A stretch of 62,020 nt of DNA from Gammaproteobacteria bacterium (GCA_030429665.1 JAUIEZ010000011.1:1-62020); one strand, 5' to 3'; counted from the first letter of the stretch, positions 29,576-39,782 are shown. The notes: generated by a model not told the origin, from the sequence alone. Made by a program: numbers and translations.

Positions 29576-31747
29576 ATGCAACTGAGCGAAGAACAACGGA
29601 CGGCGCTCGCCAACGGCTCCTGCGGTGATCCGTTCGCGCTGCTCGGGCCGCGATCTCATGGCAACGCGGTCTGGATTCGCGTGCTCCTTCCGGGTGCCCG
29701 TCGCGTCGAGGTTCTCGATTCCAGCGGCGTCCCGGCGGGCGTTCTGCACGACGAAGGCGCCAACGGCGTCCATGCCGGCGAGGTAAGACTGGACGGCCCG
29801 CATTCGGCCTACCGACTACGCGTTACCTGGGCGAACGGGCAGCAAGAGGAAATTGACGATCCGTATCGGTTTGCGCCGCAGCTCGGCGAACAGGACGTCT
29901 GGTACCTGGCCGAAGGTACGCACAGACGTCCATGGACGGCACTCGGCGCGCACTTGAAGAATTGCGCGGGCGTCGACGGCGTTCGCTTTGCCGTGTGGGC
30001 GCCCAACGCCTCGAGCGTCCACGTGATCGGCGATTTCAATGCCTGGGACCCGCGACGTCATCCGATGCGCAAGCGACTCGAATGCGGTGTGTGGGAATTG
30101 TTCGTACCCTGTGTCGAAGCAGGGGCCTCGTATAAGTTCTCGCTTCGCGACAGCGGCGGCCGAAAGTTGCCCGACAAGGCCGATCCGTTCGCCTTTCACG
30201 CCCAGCTGCGGCCCGAAACGGCATCCGTCGTTTCCGAGCTGCCGGCGACGCCGCGACCGCTCGCTACCGCGATAACCGCACCGGCACCCCTGGCGATTTA
30301 CGAAGTCCATGTCGGCTCCTGGCGCCGCGACCCCCACCAACCCGGGCGATTCCTGTCCTGGCCGGAACTGGCCTCGCAACTAGCCGAGTACGTCGTCGAC
30401 ATGGGTTTCACGCACGTCGAGCTGCTGCCAATCAGCGAACACCCGTTCGACGGCTCCTGGGGCTATCAGCCCACGGCCCTGTACGCCCCGACATCGCGTC
30501 ACGGCACCACGGCCGAGTTCGCGGCCTTTGTCGATACGCTGCACGAGGCCGGTATCGGCGTCATCCTCGACTGGGTCCCCGCGCACTTTCCGGAGGACGA
30601 CCATGGACTTGCACGGTTCGACGGCACGTGCCTGTACGAGCACGCGGATCCGCGCCAGGGCAGGCACCCCGACTGGGGCACGCTGATCTACAACTTCGGG
30701 CGACGCGAAGTTCGTAATTTCCTTGTCTCCAACGCCCTCTACTGGTTGGAAGTGTTCGGCGTGGACGGGCTGCGCGTGGACGCGGTGGCGTCGATGCTGT
30801 ACCTCGACTACAGCCGTGCACACGACGAGTGGGTGCCGAACCGTTTCGGTGGGCGCGAAAACCTGGAAGCCGTGGAGTTTCTGCGAGAGGTGAACGCTGC
30901 CGTGCGCGAGCATCATCCCAACGCGCTGATGATCGCCGAAGAGTCGACGGCCTGGCCCGGCGTCACCAGCGATCCGCGCTCGGGCGGACTCGGGTTTCAC
31001 TACAAGTGGAACATGGGTTGGATGAACGACACGCTGGGTTTCATGGCGCGTGATCCGGTGCACCGGAAGTTCCACCACAACGAACTGACGTTCAGCTTCA
31101 CCTACGCGCACACCGAGCGCTTTATCCTGCCGTTGTCCCACGACGAGGTCGTGCACGGAAAAGGTTCACTGCCCGACAAGATGCCGGGCGACGACTGGCA
31201 GCGTTTCGCCAACTTGCGTGCCTACTACGGGTTCATGTATGCGCACCCGGGCGGGAAGCTTCTGTTCATGGGCACGGAGTTCGCGCAGTCTCGCGAATGG
31301 AATCACGATCAGTCGCTCGACTGGCACTTGCTCGAAACGTCACGGCACGCCGAAGTTCAGCGCCTGGTGCGCGACCTGAATCATCTTTATCGAGAATTGC
31401 CCGCACTTCAGATCGGTGACACGGACGCATCCGGGTTTCGCTGGATCAGCGGCGCCGACGCCGAACACAGCGTGGTCGCCTTCCTTCGGGAAACACCGAA
31501 CGGGGAAGGCGTTCTCGTCGCCGTCAGTCACTTCACGCCGGCAACGCGCGAGAGTTACCGTATCGGCGTACCGCGACCGGGACGTTACGTCGAACGCATC
31601 AACACCGACGCCGCCGACTACGGCGGCAGCGGCGTGGGCAATCTCGGCGGTATCGAAACCGAAGCCGAGTCTTTTCACGGTTTCCCGCACTCGCTGGTCC
31701 TGACGCTTCCACCGCTTTCGACGATGCTGCTCGAATGGAAGGGTTAA
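29576..31747 (+). CDS. glgB: 1,4-alpha-glucan branching enzyme
   Basis: 723 aa. An N-terminal beta domain and CBM48 (VWAPNASSVHVIGDFNAWD) precede a GH13 catalytic barrel with the nucleophile in GLRVDAVASML, the acid/base in IAEESTAWPG and the LSHDEVVHGKGS motif. It introduces alpha-1,6 branches in glycogen. Last gene of the glycogen run, 70 nt after glgA. No glgX or glgP is in the window. Confidence 0.96.
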   Translation: MQLSEEQRTALANGSCGDPFALLGPRSHGNAVWIRVLLPGARRVEVLDSSGVPAGVLHDEGANGVHAGEVRLDGPHSAYRLRVTWANGQQEEIDDPYRFAPQLGEQDVWYLAEGTHRRPWTALGAHLKNCAGVDGVRFAVWAPNASSVHVIGDFNAWDPRRHPMRKRLECGVWELFVPCVEAGASYKFSLRDSGGRKLPDKADPFAFHAQLRPETASVVSELPATPRPLATAITAPAPLAIYEVHVGSWRRDPHQPGRFLSWPELASQLAEYVVDMGFTHVELLPISEHPFDGSWGYQPTALYAPTSRHGTTAEFAAFVDTLHEAGIGVILDWVPAHFPEDDHGLARFDGTCLYEHADPRQGRHPDWGTLIYNFGRREVRNFLVSNALYWLEVFGVDGLRVDAVASMLYLDYSRAHDEWVPNRFGGRENLEAVEFLREVNAAVREHHPNALMIAEESTAWPGVTSDPRSGGLGFHYKWNMGWMNDTLGFMARDPVHRKFHHNELTFSFTYAHTERFILPLSHDEVVHGKGSLPDKMPGDDWQRFANLRAYYGFMYAHPGGKLLFMGTEFAQSREWNHDQSLDWHLLETSRHAEVQRLVRDLNHLYRELPALQIGDTDASGFRWISGADAEHSVVAFLRETPNGEGVLVAVSHFTPATRESYRIGVPRPGRYVERINTDAADYGGSGVGNLGGIETEAESFHGFPHSLVLTLPPLSTMLLEWKG

Positions 31748-31947
31748 GCCTCGGGAACCCCTGGCCGCCCGGCAAGAGCTCAATTGTATCCAATGTGAGT
31801 TTCTGCACGCAGGATCGGTACGGTTCGAATTGACCGGAAAAGACACGAAAGGGATTTTTCCAATGAGCCTGAAACGAAAAGTACAAGTACTCGCGGTTCA
31901 GGCACCGGCTAACGAAAATTTCGTGCGTGATTCGAAAGCGCAATGCT

Positions 31948-31976
31948 TTGTTGTTCGGCGACACCGTATGTTATAA
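31948..31976 (+). promoter_or_regulatory. Weak promoter candidate before the binding-protein gene
   Basis: TTGTTG (31948-31953) and TTATAA (31971-31976) are spaced 17 nt apart in an AT-rich stretch that contrasts with the surrounding GC-rich DNA. Apart from this I see nothing in the gap after glgB. Confidence 0.3.
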
Positions 31977-32025
31977 ATCTAGTTAATATATTACTAAAGA
32001 AAGTCGATACCATTGGAGGATGACG

Positions 32026-33351
32026 ATGCGAATGCTCAAGTCAGTATGGTTCAGCGGTATCGCCTTAACTATCGGCTGTGTCGCAGGCAGTGCCCAGGCC
32101 CAAACGTCGATTTCTGTTGCCACCGTAAACAACGACGACATGATCCGGATGCAGGCGTTGTCCGCGAACTTCGCCGAGGAGAATCCGGACATCGAGCTGA
32201 ACTGGGTAACGCTTGAAGAAAACATCCTGCGACAGCGCGTCACCACCGATATCGCAACCGGCAGCGGACGGTTCGATGTCGTAACGATCGGAACCTACGA
32301 AGTCCCCATCTGGGCCGAGCGCGGCTGGCTCGTACCACTTCATGACATGCCCGAGGGCTACGACGTCGACGATATCCTGGCGTCGATCCGCGCCGGGCTT
32401 TCATTCGATGGCACCTTATACGCCGCGCCCTTCTACGGCGAGTCCTCGTTCACCATGTACCGAACCGACCTGTTCGAGGCTGCCGGACTGGAGATGCCCG
32501 CGGAACCCACCTGGGACTTCATCAAGGAAGCCGCGGCGGCGATCACCGACAGGAGCAACGAGGTCTACGGCGTCTGCCTGCGCGGGAAACCGGGCTGGGG
32601 CGAAAACATGGCGTTGCTGACCGCCATGGCCAACTCGTACGGCGCGCGCTGGTTCGACGAGAACTGGCAGCCGCAATTCGACAGCGAGGCCTGGTCGAGC
32701 GCGCTCGACGATTACCTGATGCTGCTGAACGAATACGGCCCCCCTGACGCCGCAAAGAACGGTTACAACGAGAACCTCGCGCTCTTCCGGGAAGGCAAGT
32801 GCGGGATATGGGTCGATGCCACCGTTGCGGCGTCCGCGGTGACGAACCCCGAGCAATCGAAGGTCGCCGGCAACGTCGGATTCGCGCTGGCGCCCGACAA
32901 CGGACTGGGCAAGCGCAGCAACTGGCTCTGGGCCTGGTCGCTGGCGATATCCGCGGGCTCGCAAAAGCAGGAGGCGGCGAAAAAGTTCGTTGCCTGGGCC
33001 ACGTCCGACAAGTACACCGAGTTGATCGCGAAACAGGACGGCTGGTCGAACGTGCCGCCGGGCACGCGCACTTCGCTCTACAGGAATCCGGCCTATCTCG
33101 ACGCGGCACCGTTTGCCGAGATGGCGCTGGCATCGATCCAGGCCGCCGATCCGAACGACCCGACGGTCGAGGCCGTGCCCTACGTCGGGATACAGTTCGT
33201 CGCCATTCCCGAGTTCCAGAGCATCGGAACCGCGGTCGGACACCGATTCGCGAAGGCACTGGATGGCTCCATTTCCCGCGAAGAAGCACTGGCCAACGCC
33301 CAGTGGGTGACCGGAAAGGTTATCGAGCGCGCCCGCTTTATCGAGGACTAG
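32026..33351 (+). CDS. Extracellular solute-binding protein, sugar/polyol ABC type
   Basis: 441 aa. I chose the second ATG (32026) because GGAGG ends six bases before it, whereas the first ATG directly abuts the GGAGG. A signal peptide ends at AQAQ. The fold is the SmoE/sorbitol-mannitol binding type (cluster B): FDVVTIGTYEVPIWAERGWLVPL, YAAPFYGESSFTMYRTDLF and GKCGIWVDATVAASAV. It should capture a polyol or sugar in the periplasm. No permease or ATPase gene of an ABC transporter is adjacent, so it is an orphan here. The nearby mannitol dehydrogenase makes a polyol the best guess. Confidence 0.85.
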   Translation: MRMLKSVWFSGIALTIGCVAGSAQAQTSISVATVNNDDMIRMQALSANFAEENPDIELNWVTLEENILRQRVTTDIATGSGRFDVVTIGTYEVPIWAERGWLVPLHDMPEGYDVDDILASIRAGLSFDGTLYAAPFYGESSFTMYRTDLFEAAGLEMPAEPTWDFIKEAAAAITDRSNEVYGVCLRGKPGWGENMALLTAMANSYGARWFDENWQPQFDSEAWSSALDDYLMLLNEYGPPDAAKNGYNENLALFREGKCGIWVDATVAASAVTNPEQSKVAGNVGFALAPDNGLGKRSNWLWAWSLAISAGSQKQEAAKKFVAWATSDKYTELIAKQDGWSNVPPGTRTSLYRNPAYLDAAPFAEMALASIQAADPNDPTVEAVPYVGIQFVAIPEFQSIGTAVGHRFAKALDGSISREEALANAQWVTGKVIERARFIED

Positions 33352-33485
33352 CCAGCACGGCCGGTTTCCCGGTCCATTCGACATCCTCGCGTACAGACAG
33401 CAGGCGATAACGGACGATCCAATGCAATCGTTGACCCGGTACTCACAAGGAACGACCCGAATCGACATTTGATGGGGAACAGAAA

Positions 33486-35216
33486 ATGACATACGCCATC
33501 CGTGACCCCGAACGATCCATAGCGGAAATAGACGACGAACAACTGCCGGTACCCGAGCACAGGCTACATGGGGCGGGTCACTTCCTTGGCCTCTATGGCG
33601 CGGAGCATGTCGCCGCGACCGAGTTCGTCATCGGCGCGGCGTTCGTGGCCATGGGCGCGACGATAAACGATATACTGATCGGGCTCCTCATCGGAAATAC
33701 GCTCGCCGCGCTGAGCTTCTGGCTCATCACCGCGCCGATCGCGGTCAAGACGCGTCTGAGTCTTTACACCTATCTCGATCAGAACATGGGCGAGATGTTC
33801 TCGCGCTTCTACAACGGAGCGAACGTGCTGATCTTCGTGGCTATCTCCGCCGCCATGATCACGGTGTCGGCGACCGCGGTTCGGGCGCTCTTCGATATTC
33901 CTCCGCAGATCTATCCGTATCCCACCAACATCTACTTCGCGATCATTGCCGCCACGGCAAGCGTGATCGCCGTGATGGTGGCCTATTACGGTTTCAACGT
34001 GCTGAGCGAGTTCGCCACCATCTGCACGCCCTGGCTGATGGTCATGTTCACGGCCGGCGGCATGGTGTTGATACCGTCGTTGAACGAAGCGCTGACCGGG
34101 TACACGACGCTGGAAAGCTTCTCCGATTTCGTGAGCCTGGCGGGAACCACGGTGTTTACCGGAATCAACGCAGAAGGAGAACCCGGCATCGGGCTGGTGG
34201 AAGTGATCGGCTTCGCCTGGGCCGCGAATACCTTCTCGCATTTCGGTCTCATCGACATGGCGCTCCTGCGCTACGCGAAAAAGTCGATCTACGGTCTTTG
34301 CACCGCAACCGGCATGATGTTCGGCCACTACATCGCCTGGATCTCCGCCGCCCTCATGGGCGCGGCGACGGCATCGATCATGAAATTGAGCATCGCCGTC
34401 ATCTCACCGGGTGACGTTGCCTACTACGCGCTCGGCGCCACCGGCTTCGTGATCGTCATCATCGCGGGGTGGACGACGGCCAACCCGAACCTCTATCGAG
34501 CGAGCCTTGCCGGCCAGGCCGTGTTTCCCAACATCTCGCGCCAGAAGGTGACGCTCGTCGTCGGGGCCGTGGTGGTGGTCGGCAGCTGCTTCCCGTTCAT
34601 CTACCGCAGCATCCTGCCGCTGCTGACCTATGCGGGACTGACACTCGTGCCGATCGGCGGCATCGTATTCGCCGAGCAGCACATCTTTCCCCGGCTCGGC
34701 TACAAGAGCAACTGGCACCGCCTCACCGGCCTGAAGGACAACAAGCCCGCGCTGATCACCTGGGCGATCTGCCTGGTGTTCGGTTTCGGACTGGATTTCC
34801 TCGACGTCATACCGTTCGTGTACCTGTTCCTGCCGACATTCGTTGTCGCGATCGTCAGCTACACCCTTCTGGCGAAAGCGGCCGGCGCCGACAAGGACTA
34901 TCCGGAAGCCGAACGGCGGGAGCAAGCGTTCGATAGAAAGGTCAAGGAGTACCATGCCGAACTGGCGGCGAAGGAAGGCCATGCCCATGTCGAGGACACG
35001 TCGCTCCTGACCAGGGGAATCCGCGCGGTGTGGATCGTGATCGGATTGGTAGTACCGGCCGTTCTTGCCTGGCGCGTACTGTTCAACAGCCCGAACCTTT
35101 ACGACTACTACGTCAACCGTGAGTTGTTCTATGACGTGACCATCTGGTGCACGGTGATCTACTTCGTGTTCGCCTGGTGGGATCTTCAGCGCAGCAAGGC
35201 TTTGAACAGGAGCTAG
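33486..35216 (+). CDS. NCS1-like purine/cytosine-type permease
   Basis: 576 aa with about 12 hydrophobic helices. It starts MTYAIRDPERSIAEIDDE with a soluble N-terminus before the first helix (HLHG-GAEHVAATEFVIGAAF). The permease core follows the cytosine/purine/allantoin (LeuT-fold) pattern, with ANTFSHFGLIDMALLRY and a helix breaker GWTTANPNLYRASLAG. A cytoplasmic insert of about 60 charged residues (ADKDYPEAERREQAFDRK...) precedes the last two helices, which is longer than in CodB. The substrate is unknown. It follows the orphan binding protein on the same strand after 134 nt. Confidence 0.8.
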   Translation: MTYAIRDPERSIAEIDDEQLPVPEHRLHGAGHFLGLYGAEHVAATEFVIGAAFVAMGATINDILIGLLIGNTLAALSFWLITAPIAVKTRLSLYTYLDQNMGEMFSRFYNGANVLIFVAISAAMITVSATAVRALFDIPPQIYPYPTNIYFAIIAATASVIAVMVAYYGFNVLSEFATICTPWLMVMFTAGGMVLIPSLNEALTGYTTLESFSDFVSLAGTTVFTGINAEGEPGIGLVEVIGFAWAANTFSHFGLIDMALLRYAKKSIYGLCTATGMMFGHYIAWISAALMGAATASIMKLSIAVISPGDVAYYALGATGFVIVIIAGWTTANPNLYRASLAGQAVFPNISRQKVTLVVGAVVVVGSCFPFIYRSILPLLTYAGLTLVPIGGIVFAEQHIFPRLGYKSNWHRLTGLKDNKPALITWAICLVFGFGLDFLDVIPFVYLFLPTFVVAIVSYTLLAKAAGADKDYPEAERREQAFDRKVKEYHAELAAKEGHAHVEDTSLLTRGIRAVWIVIGLVVPAVLAWRVLFNSPNLYDYYVNRELFYDVTIWCTVIYFVFAWWDLQRSKALNRS

Positions 35217-35303
35217 ATCAGGGCCGATCCGGTTTGATCAGGCTGGACCGCAATGCGCTGGAAGACCTCGTCGCCAGGCCCTTCATCCGGACCGGCAATC
35301 ACC

Positions 35304-35471
35304 GTGCAGACGGACTTCCTGGCCCAGGAACTGCCGTTCGGCCCGTTCGGGTCCATGAGCGGCATCGGGACCTTTCATGACCGTATTGCCATCGGCGACC
35401 AGGTTATCGACCTCGCCGCCCTTCACGACACCGGCGTGTTCGATGGTGCGGCCTACGCGGCGCATCGATAG
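35304..35471 (+). pseudogene. Fumarylacetoacetase N-terminal fragment
   Basis: About 55 codons match the FAH N-terminal domain: DFLAQELPFGPF, then DRIAIGDQVIDLAALHDTGVFDG. The frame stops soon after and no catalytic FAH domain follows. The left boundary is diffuse; 35217-35303 has no recognisable gene. This is a recombination scrap, not a functional gene. Confidence 0.6.
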
Positions 35472-35505
35472 GCGTCCGCCAAGCAAGCAATCCCTGCGTC
35501 GATGA

Positions 35506-36170
35506 TCACTCCCGAGGAAGAAAAGCCAGCAACTCGTCGTCTCCCGCAGCGTGGATCTCCTCCAGCAAGCCCTTTTCCCAGGACAGGTAATCGCGCATCG
35601 CCATTTCTTGGTCGCCTGCACGCTGGTAGGGTTTCAGGTAAGTGTCGTTGATCGACGAAAGGCTACGTCCGTCACCGTCTTCCAGCGCGTAACCCGCCGC
35701 CGACCATCCCGCGGTACCGCCCAGGAGAACCTGCACCTCGTCGGCGGCGACATCATCGAGTTCGGCGGCAACGATGGATGCCAACACGCCATCCGGGGAA
35801 GTCAGCACCACGAGATCGTGCGCCGGCAGTTGCTTCAGCGTCGACGAAAGGGCATCGCGCACGGCGAACCAGGCACCCGGGACGTGTCCGTCCCGATACT
35901 GCGCTCCGGTTGCCAGGTCAACGACTTCAACACCTCCCCCCTGTTCCTGTCGTCTCGCCAACATGTCGGCACCAATCCAGGAGACCCGGTAGCGTCCGAG
36001 CCCCAGTACCTTTTGCGGCTCCGGACCGGTTTCCAACCAGTTACGGTGCCATGGCGCGCCCAGCACGTATACCTCGGGAAACCCCATGCGGTTCAGCCAC
36101 GACGCGGTAATCGTGGCGCGAATTCCATCGTCGTCGGTCAGAACGATGCGCGCACCGCGAACGGCGCCGC
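35506..36170 (-). pseudogene. Multi-rhodanese protein, C-terminal part only
   Basis: The frame is open without a start from about 36170 down to the stop at 35506. The first ~30 codons (ARIVLTDDDGIRATITASWL) belong to the end of one rhodanese domain. A second domain follows (VEVVDLATGAQYRDGHVPGA to VQVLLGGTAGWSAAGY). In both, the catalytic Cys position is replaced (DDDG and SPDG), so the surviving part could not transfer sulfur. The N-terminal domains that would carry the active Cys are gone at a junction with the neighbouring plus-strand gene. An internal ATG at 36087 could give 193 aa. Confidence 0.7.
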
Positions 36171-36179
36171 GCCCAGCTG

Positions 36180-38795
36180 GTGTTCGAGGACCCCCACCGA
36201 AACCGCGACGAACAAAACGCGCTCTACACCGACCTGCTCGAGCACGACGCCCAGGTGCTGCGCGAGCTGGTGGGCCCCTCCAACGCGCTTTCGGAACTGA
36301 CCCAGCAAGTCAGCGGATTCGGCGACGCCAACCGCGCCCGTGCCGCGCATCTCGACAGCGTGATCGATACAACGCTCGGCCGCCGCGACGCGGAAACGTT
36401 CGACATCGCCGTGCGCGAGAACGATCCCCAGCAGGCTTTCGCCGCCGCCGTCCGGCTGCGCGAGCGGGCGCTGGCCGGGGAGACGGATCGATTCGTCCGC
36501 TACCTGCAAAGGGACTGGAGCGAGGCCGGTCCGGCGCGGGCGTACAACCTGTGGATCGGCATGGAGGAGACCCAGGCGTCCCTCGAGTTCACCGTGGCGC
36601 AGTCGCAGCGTCTTCACTTCGCTCTGATCCGCGCCTCTTACCGCCCGGCCGGCCAGCTCTCGGAGGCGGACCGGTCGCTGCTCGCGCGCAACGACTTCAT
36701 CGAGGACAACGGCGACTACGCCATTCCCGACCACTTCCGACTCACGCCCACCACGGTGGCGTCGGCGTTTGCCGATGTCACCGACACCGGCCGGCTGGCG
36801 GCGGTGGACCGGGTCCTGAACGCGGAGCAGGCCGGGCTGCTGCTGGCCACGGTGGCGCTGCCCGGTGGGGCGGCGGGGTACCTCGGCGAAGCGGTAACCC
36901 TGGAGCTGCTCGGCACCCGTCTCGGTGCGACCCTGCTCGGCCGCGCGCTGGCCTACGGCGCCGGGGTGAGCGTCGACGCCGCCGCCTCCGTCGGCCTGAC
37001 GCGGGCGGCCCAGGTGGCGACCGACCCCGCCCTGCTGCTGCGCGACGGCTTCTGGACGCTGGACGCGATCGGCAAGGAATTTCTGCAGAACCTGTTGCTG
37101 ATCGGAGTCCTGAAGACCTATCGCGGCGGCGTCGTCGCCGAGTCCGTGGCCAAGGGCGGCCTGTTGACCGATGCGGGGGCGGCGACGCTGCTCGGTGGAT
37201 TCACGGATCCCAGGCAGTGGAGCTGGGATGCCTACACCAGCAACGTCCTCACCCTGTTGCTGCAAAAGGGCATGAACGTCGCCCCCGATAGTCCCGGCTT
37301 GCGCTATGCGCGCTACCGCGCGCAGCGGCTGGCGGAAAACCGACGCGCCAGGGAGGATCCCGAACAGGCGCGGCGGGACGCGGGCGACCGGCAGGCCGGC
37401 GATCCCGCCCGTGCCCGGTCCACCCGCGAGGTCTGGGGTCGCTTCTGGGCCTGGGTCGACAGCGACTACATCCCCGCGCGGCGCCTGATGAACGGGTTCG
37501 ACGGCAACTGGAAGGCCGCCCGCAAGGCCTTCCTGGAAGGGCGGCTCAGCCGCGAGCAGATGACCGCCCTCACCGCCCTGCGCGAGCGGGTGGTCGACAG
37601 CCTTGCCCGGGAGATCATCGACGAGCTTGGCGGCACCGTGCTGGCGTTCGGATCCAAGAAGACCACCAGCGACTACGACATCAGCTTCGCCGGCCCGTTA
37701 GCCGAGGTGGCGGTGACACTGTTCAACGCGCGCTTCAGGGCGCGCTGGGGCCTGGCGGTGGACATCGGCGGCGCCGAGACCGCCGGGCGGCTCGATACCA
37801 ATACCTACACCAGTCCCCGCTACGCCGACGCCCGCGGCGGCGAATCGGACGTCTGGGTGCAGGACGCCTTCGCACACCTCGCGGCGCGCAAGCTGGTCCC
37901 CGACGCCGAGTCCTGGGCCGCGTATCGCAACGCCCTGCTGGAGCGGGTGCCGGAAGCGCATCGCGAGACCCTGCGCTCGCAGCTGGACGAGGCGGAGGCG
38001 ATGTACGAGCGATTCGAGACCGCGATCGGCGACCGGATGCGGGAGATCGAAGCCGGGGGAGAGAACCTGGCGCCGGACGAGCTGCGCGTCGCCGCCGAGA
38101 ACCGCCTCTACGAAGACAACCTGAGGGAGGTGCTGGCCCGGTACAACGCGTGGACTGCGGCGCGAGGCGGGCAACGGGACGCCCTGGCCCAGGAGTTGCG
38201 CAACGCCCAGGCCCAAGCGTTGTACTTCGCACAGGAGCCCTACTACACCCACGCCGCCATCGAGCACGTGGTGATGTCCCTGCAGGCCGCGGGCCGCAAG
38301 ATCACCGTGGAATCGCTGCTGTCGCCGGAACTGCCACCCGAGGTCGCCCACCTGACGCCGCAGCAGGGCCGGCGATCCTACCTGGAACAAATTGCCAAGA
38401 TGTACCACGAGCTCGCCGCCGAGGGCGATCCCGCCGCACTGGCGTCAAAGGGCGCCAAGTACTTCATCCGCGCCCTGGACGCATCTCGCGTCGCCGGGGT
38501 GGACCTCTCCGAGCACCGTGCAATCATCGAGGCCACCATCGAGATCGAGGCCAACCGCAGTGAGATCCCGGTGGTCAAGGAGGTGTTGAAAAAGCACTTC
38601 GGAGACGCCGCCAACGGCGAGCGGTATATCGAGCAACTCTACCGGCTGGCGTCCGATCTTGCCGTGCAGACCTACGCCAGCGCGCCGTTCGAACCGACCG
38701 CGCCAGTCATCGCCGGCCGCGTCGTGGTGGGCCAACAGGCGCGGTCTTCCTCTGCCTCCGATGCAGCCGCCAGCAGTGGAGCCGGCAGCGAATAA
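36180..38795 (+). CDS. Large effector-like protein with nucleotidyltransferase-fold motif, N-terminus truncated
   Basis: 871 codons from a GTG. The protein begins in the middle of helical sequence (FEDPHRNRDEQNALYTDL) and the frame is open leftward into the rhodanese junction near 36170, so the true N-terminus is missing. Residues ~215-290 are Gly/Ala/Leu-rich and hydrophobic. Near residue 491 is FGSKKTTSDYDISF, a GS...DxD pattern of the Pol-beta nucleotidyltransferase fold (G491, S492, D498, D500), with D528 in LAVDIGG a candidate third carboxylate. The rest is helical, ending in a Ser/Ala-rich tail. Large proteins of this kind with a nucleotidyltransferase domain occur among toxins delivered by injection systems; assignment to that group is inference. 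No partner genes are near. Confidence 0.6.
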   Translation: MFEDPHRNRDEQNALYTDLLEHDAQVLRELVGPSNALSELTQQVSGFGDANRARAAHLDSVIDTTLGRRDAETFDIAVRENDPQQAFAAAVRLRERALAGETDRFVRYLQRDWSEAGPARAYNLWIGMEETQASLEFTVAQSQRLHFALIRASYRPAGQLSEADRSLLARNDFIEDNGDYAIPDHFRLTPTTVASAFADVTDTGRLAAVDRVLNAEQAGLLLATVALPGGAAGYLGEAVTLELLGTRLGATLLGRALAYGAGVSVDAAASVGLTRAAQVATDPALLLRDGFWTLDAIGKEFLQNLLLIGVLKTYRGGVVAESVAKGGLLTDAGAATLLGGFTDPRQWSWDAYTSNVLTLLLQKGMNVAPDSPGLRYARYRAQRLAENRRAREDPEQARRDAGDRQAGDPARARSTREVWGRFWAWVDSDYIPARRLMNGFDGNWKAARKAFLEGRLSREQMTALTALRERVVDSLAREIIDELGGTVLAFGSKKTTSDYDISFAGPLAEVAVTLFNARFRARWGLAVDIGGAETAGRLDTNTYTSPRYADARGGESDVWVQDAFAHLAARKLVPDAESWAAYRNALLERVPEAHRETLRSQLDEAEAMYERFETAIGDRMREIEAGGENLAPDELRVAAENRLYEDNLREVLARYNAWTAARGGQRDALAQELRNAQAQALYFAQEPYYTHAAIEHVVMSLQAAGRKITVESLLSPELPPEVAHLTPQQGRRSYLEQIAKMYHELAAEGDPAALASKGAKYFIRALDASRVAGVDLSEHRAIIEATIEIEANRSEIPVVKEVLKKHFGDAANGERYIEQLYRLASDLAVQTYASAPFEPTAPVIAGRVVVGQQARSSSASDAAASSGAGSE

Positions 38796-39017
38796 TCTGC
38801 TCTTTCCGACGCCGGGGGCTGGTCAAGCGAATCCGACCGCACACCAGGTGTGCCTCCTTGTCCGCCTACCGAAAAACTTCAAGCCCGTCTTGTCGCTCAG
38901 AAGGGAAAGCCTACGATCTTCCTCCTTCGTTTCACGAGAGCCCGGCCCCGTCAAACGACAAGCCAGCCTTCCGGGCGCACCGAGAGGTGACGTCGTCCAC
39001 GACGCACGTCGCGTCGT

Positions 39018-39782
39018 TTACCCCTTCAGTCGACTCAAAAGATCGTCGGCGCCGCGAGCAAGGAGGTTGTTGTCGACACCCGCGGCGACGAACACGTAGC
39101 CCCAGTCGAGATAGCGCTGCGCATCGTCGGGATTCACCGCGAGTATTCCCGCCGGCTTGCCGCAGCCGGCGATGCGGCGCTGCGCATCGCGGATTGCATC
39201 CTGCACCTCGGCATGCCCCGGTGCGCCGACGTGACCGAGCGATGCAGCGAGGTCGGACGGGCCGATGAAAACGCCATCGACGCCTTCCACCTCGGCGATC
39301 TCCTCCAGGTTGCCGAGCGCGACGCCGGTCTCCACCTGCACCAGAATGCAGGTGGTCCGGTTGGCGTTGCGAAGGTATTCGCGGTCACGTCCGAACCGGC
39401 TGGCGCGAGTGCTGCCGGCAACGCCGCGAACGCCGTCGGGCGGATAGCGGCACGCCGCCACCGCGGCCCGCGCCTCGTCTGCATTCTCGACGAACGGCAG
39501 CAGCACCGTACGGGCGCCGATGTCCAGCACCCGCTTGATCAGCACCCGGTCGTTCCACGCCGGTCGGACCGCGGTCTCGGCGGTGCCGGATGCAGCGGCC
39601 TGGAGCAGCGGGAGAACGCCGGCGATTTCCACCGGCGCATGCTCGGTATCGAACAGGATCCAGTCGAAGCCGGCGCCGGCGATGATCTCGGCGCCAATCG
39701 GACTGCACAGGCTGCTCCACAGGCCAAGCTGTGCGGAACCGGCGGCGATCGCCTCCTTGAATCGGTTGACGGCCATGTTCAT
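39018..39782 (-). CDS. hpaI: HpcH/HpaI-type class II aldolase
   Basis: 254 aa, starting at the ATG that overlaps the hydratase stop (ATGA, 39782). Family motifs are present: FDWILFDTEHAPVEIAG, VRPAWND, VQVETGVALGNLEEIAEVEGVDGVFIGPSDLAASLG, with the metal-binding Glu and Asp. It cleaves 4-hydroxy-2-oxo acids to pyruvate and an aldehyde. As the last gene of the operon it should finish meta-cleavage catabolism. Whether the substrate is 4-hydroxy-2-oxovalerate or 4-hydroxy-2-oxoheptanedioate depends on the upstream substrate. Confidence 0.9.
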   Translation of the reverse strand: MNMAVNRFKEAIAAGSAQLGLWSSLCSPIGAEIIAGAGFDWILFDTEHAPVEIAGVLPLLQAAASGTAETAVRPAWNDRVLIKRVLDIGARTVLLPFVENADEARAAVAACRYPPDGVRGVAGSTRASRFGRDREYLRNANRTTCILVQVETGVALGNLEEIAEVEGVDGVFIGPSDLAASLGHVGAPGHAEVQDAIRDAQRRIAGCGKPAGILAVNPDDAQRYLDWGYVFVAAGVDNNLLARGADDLLSRLKG

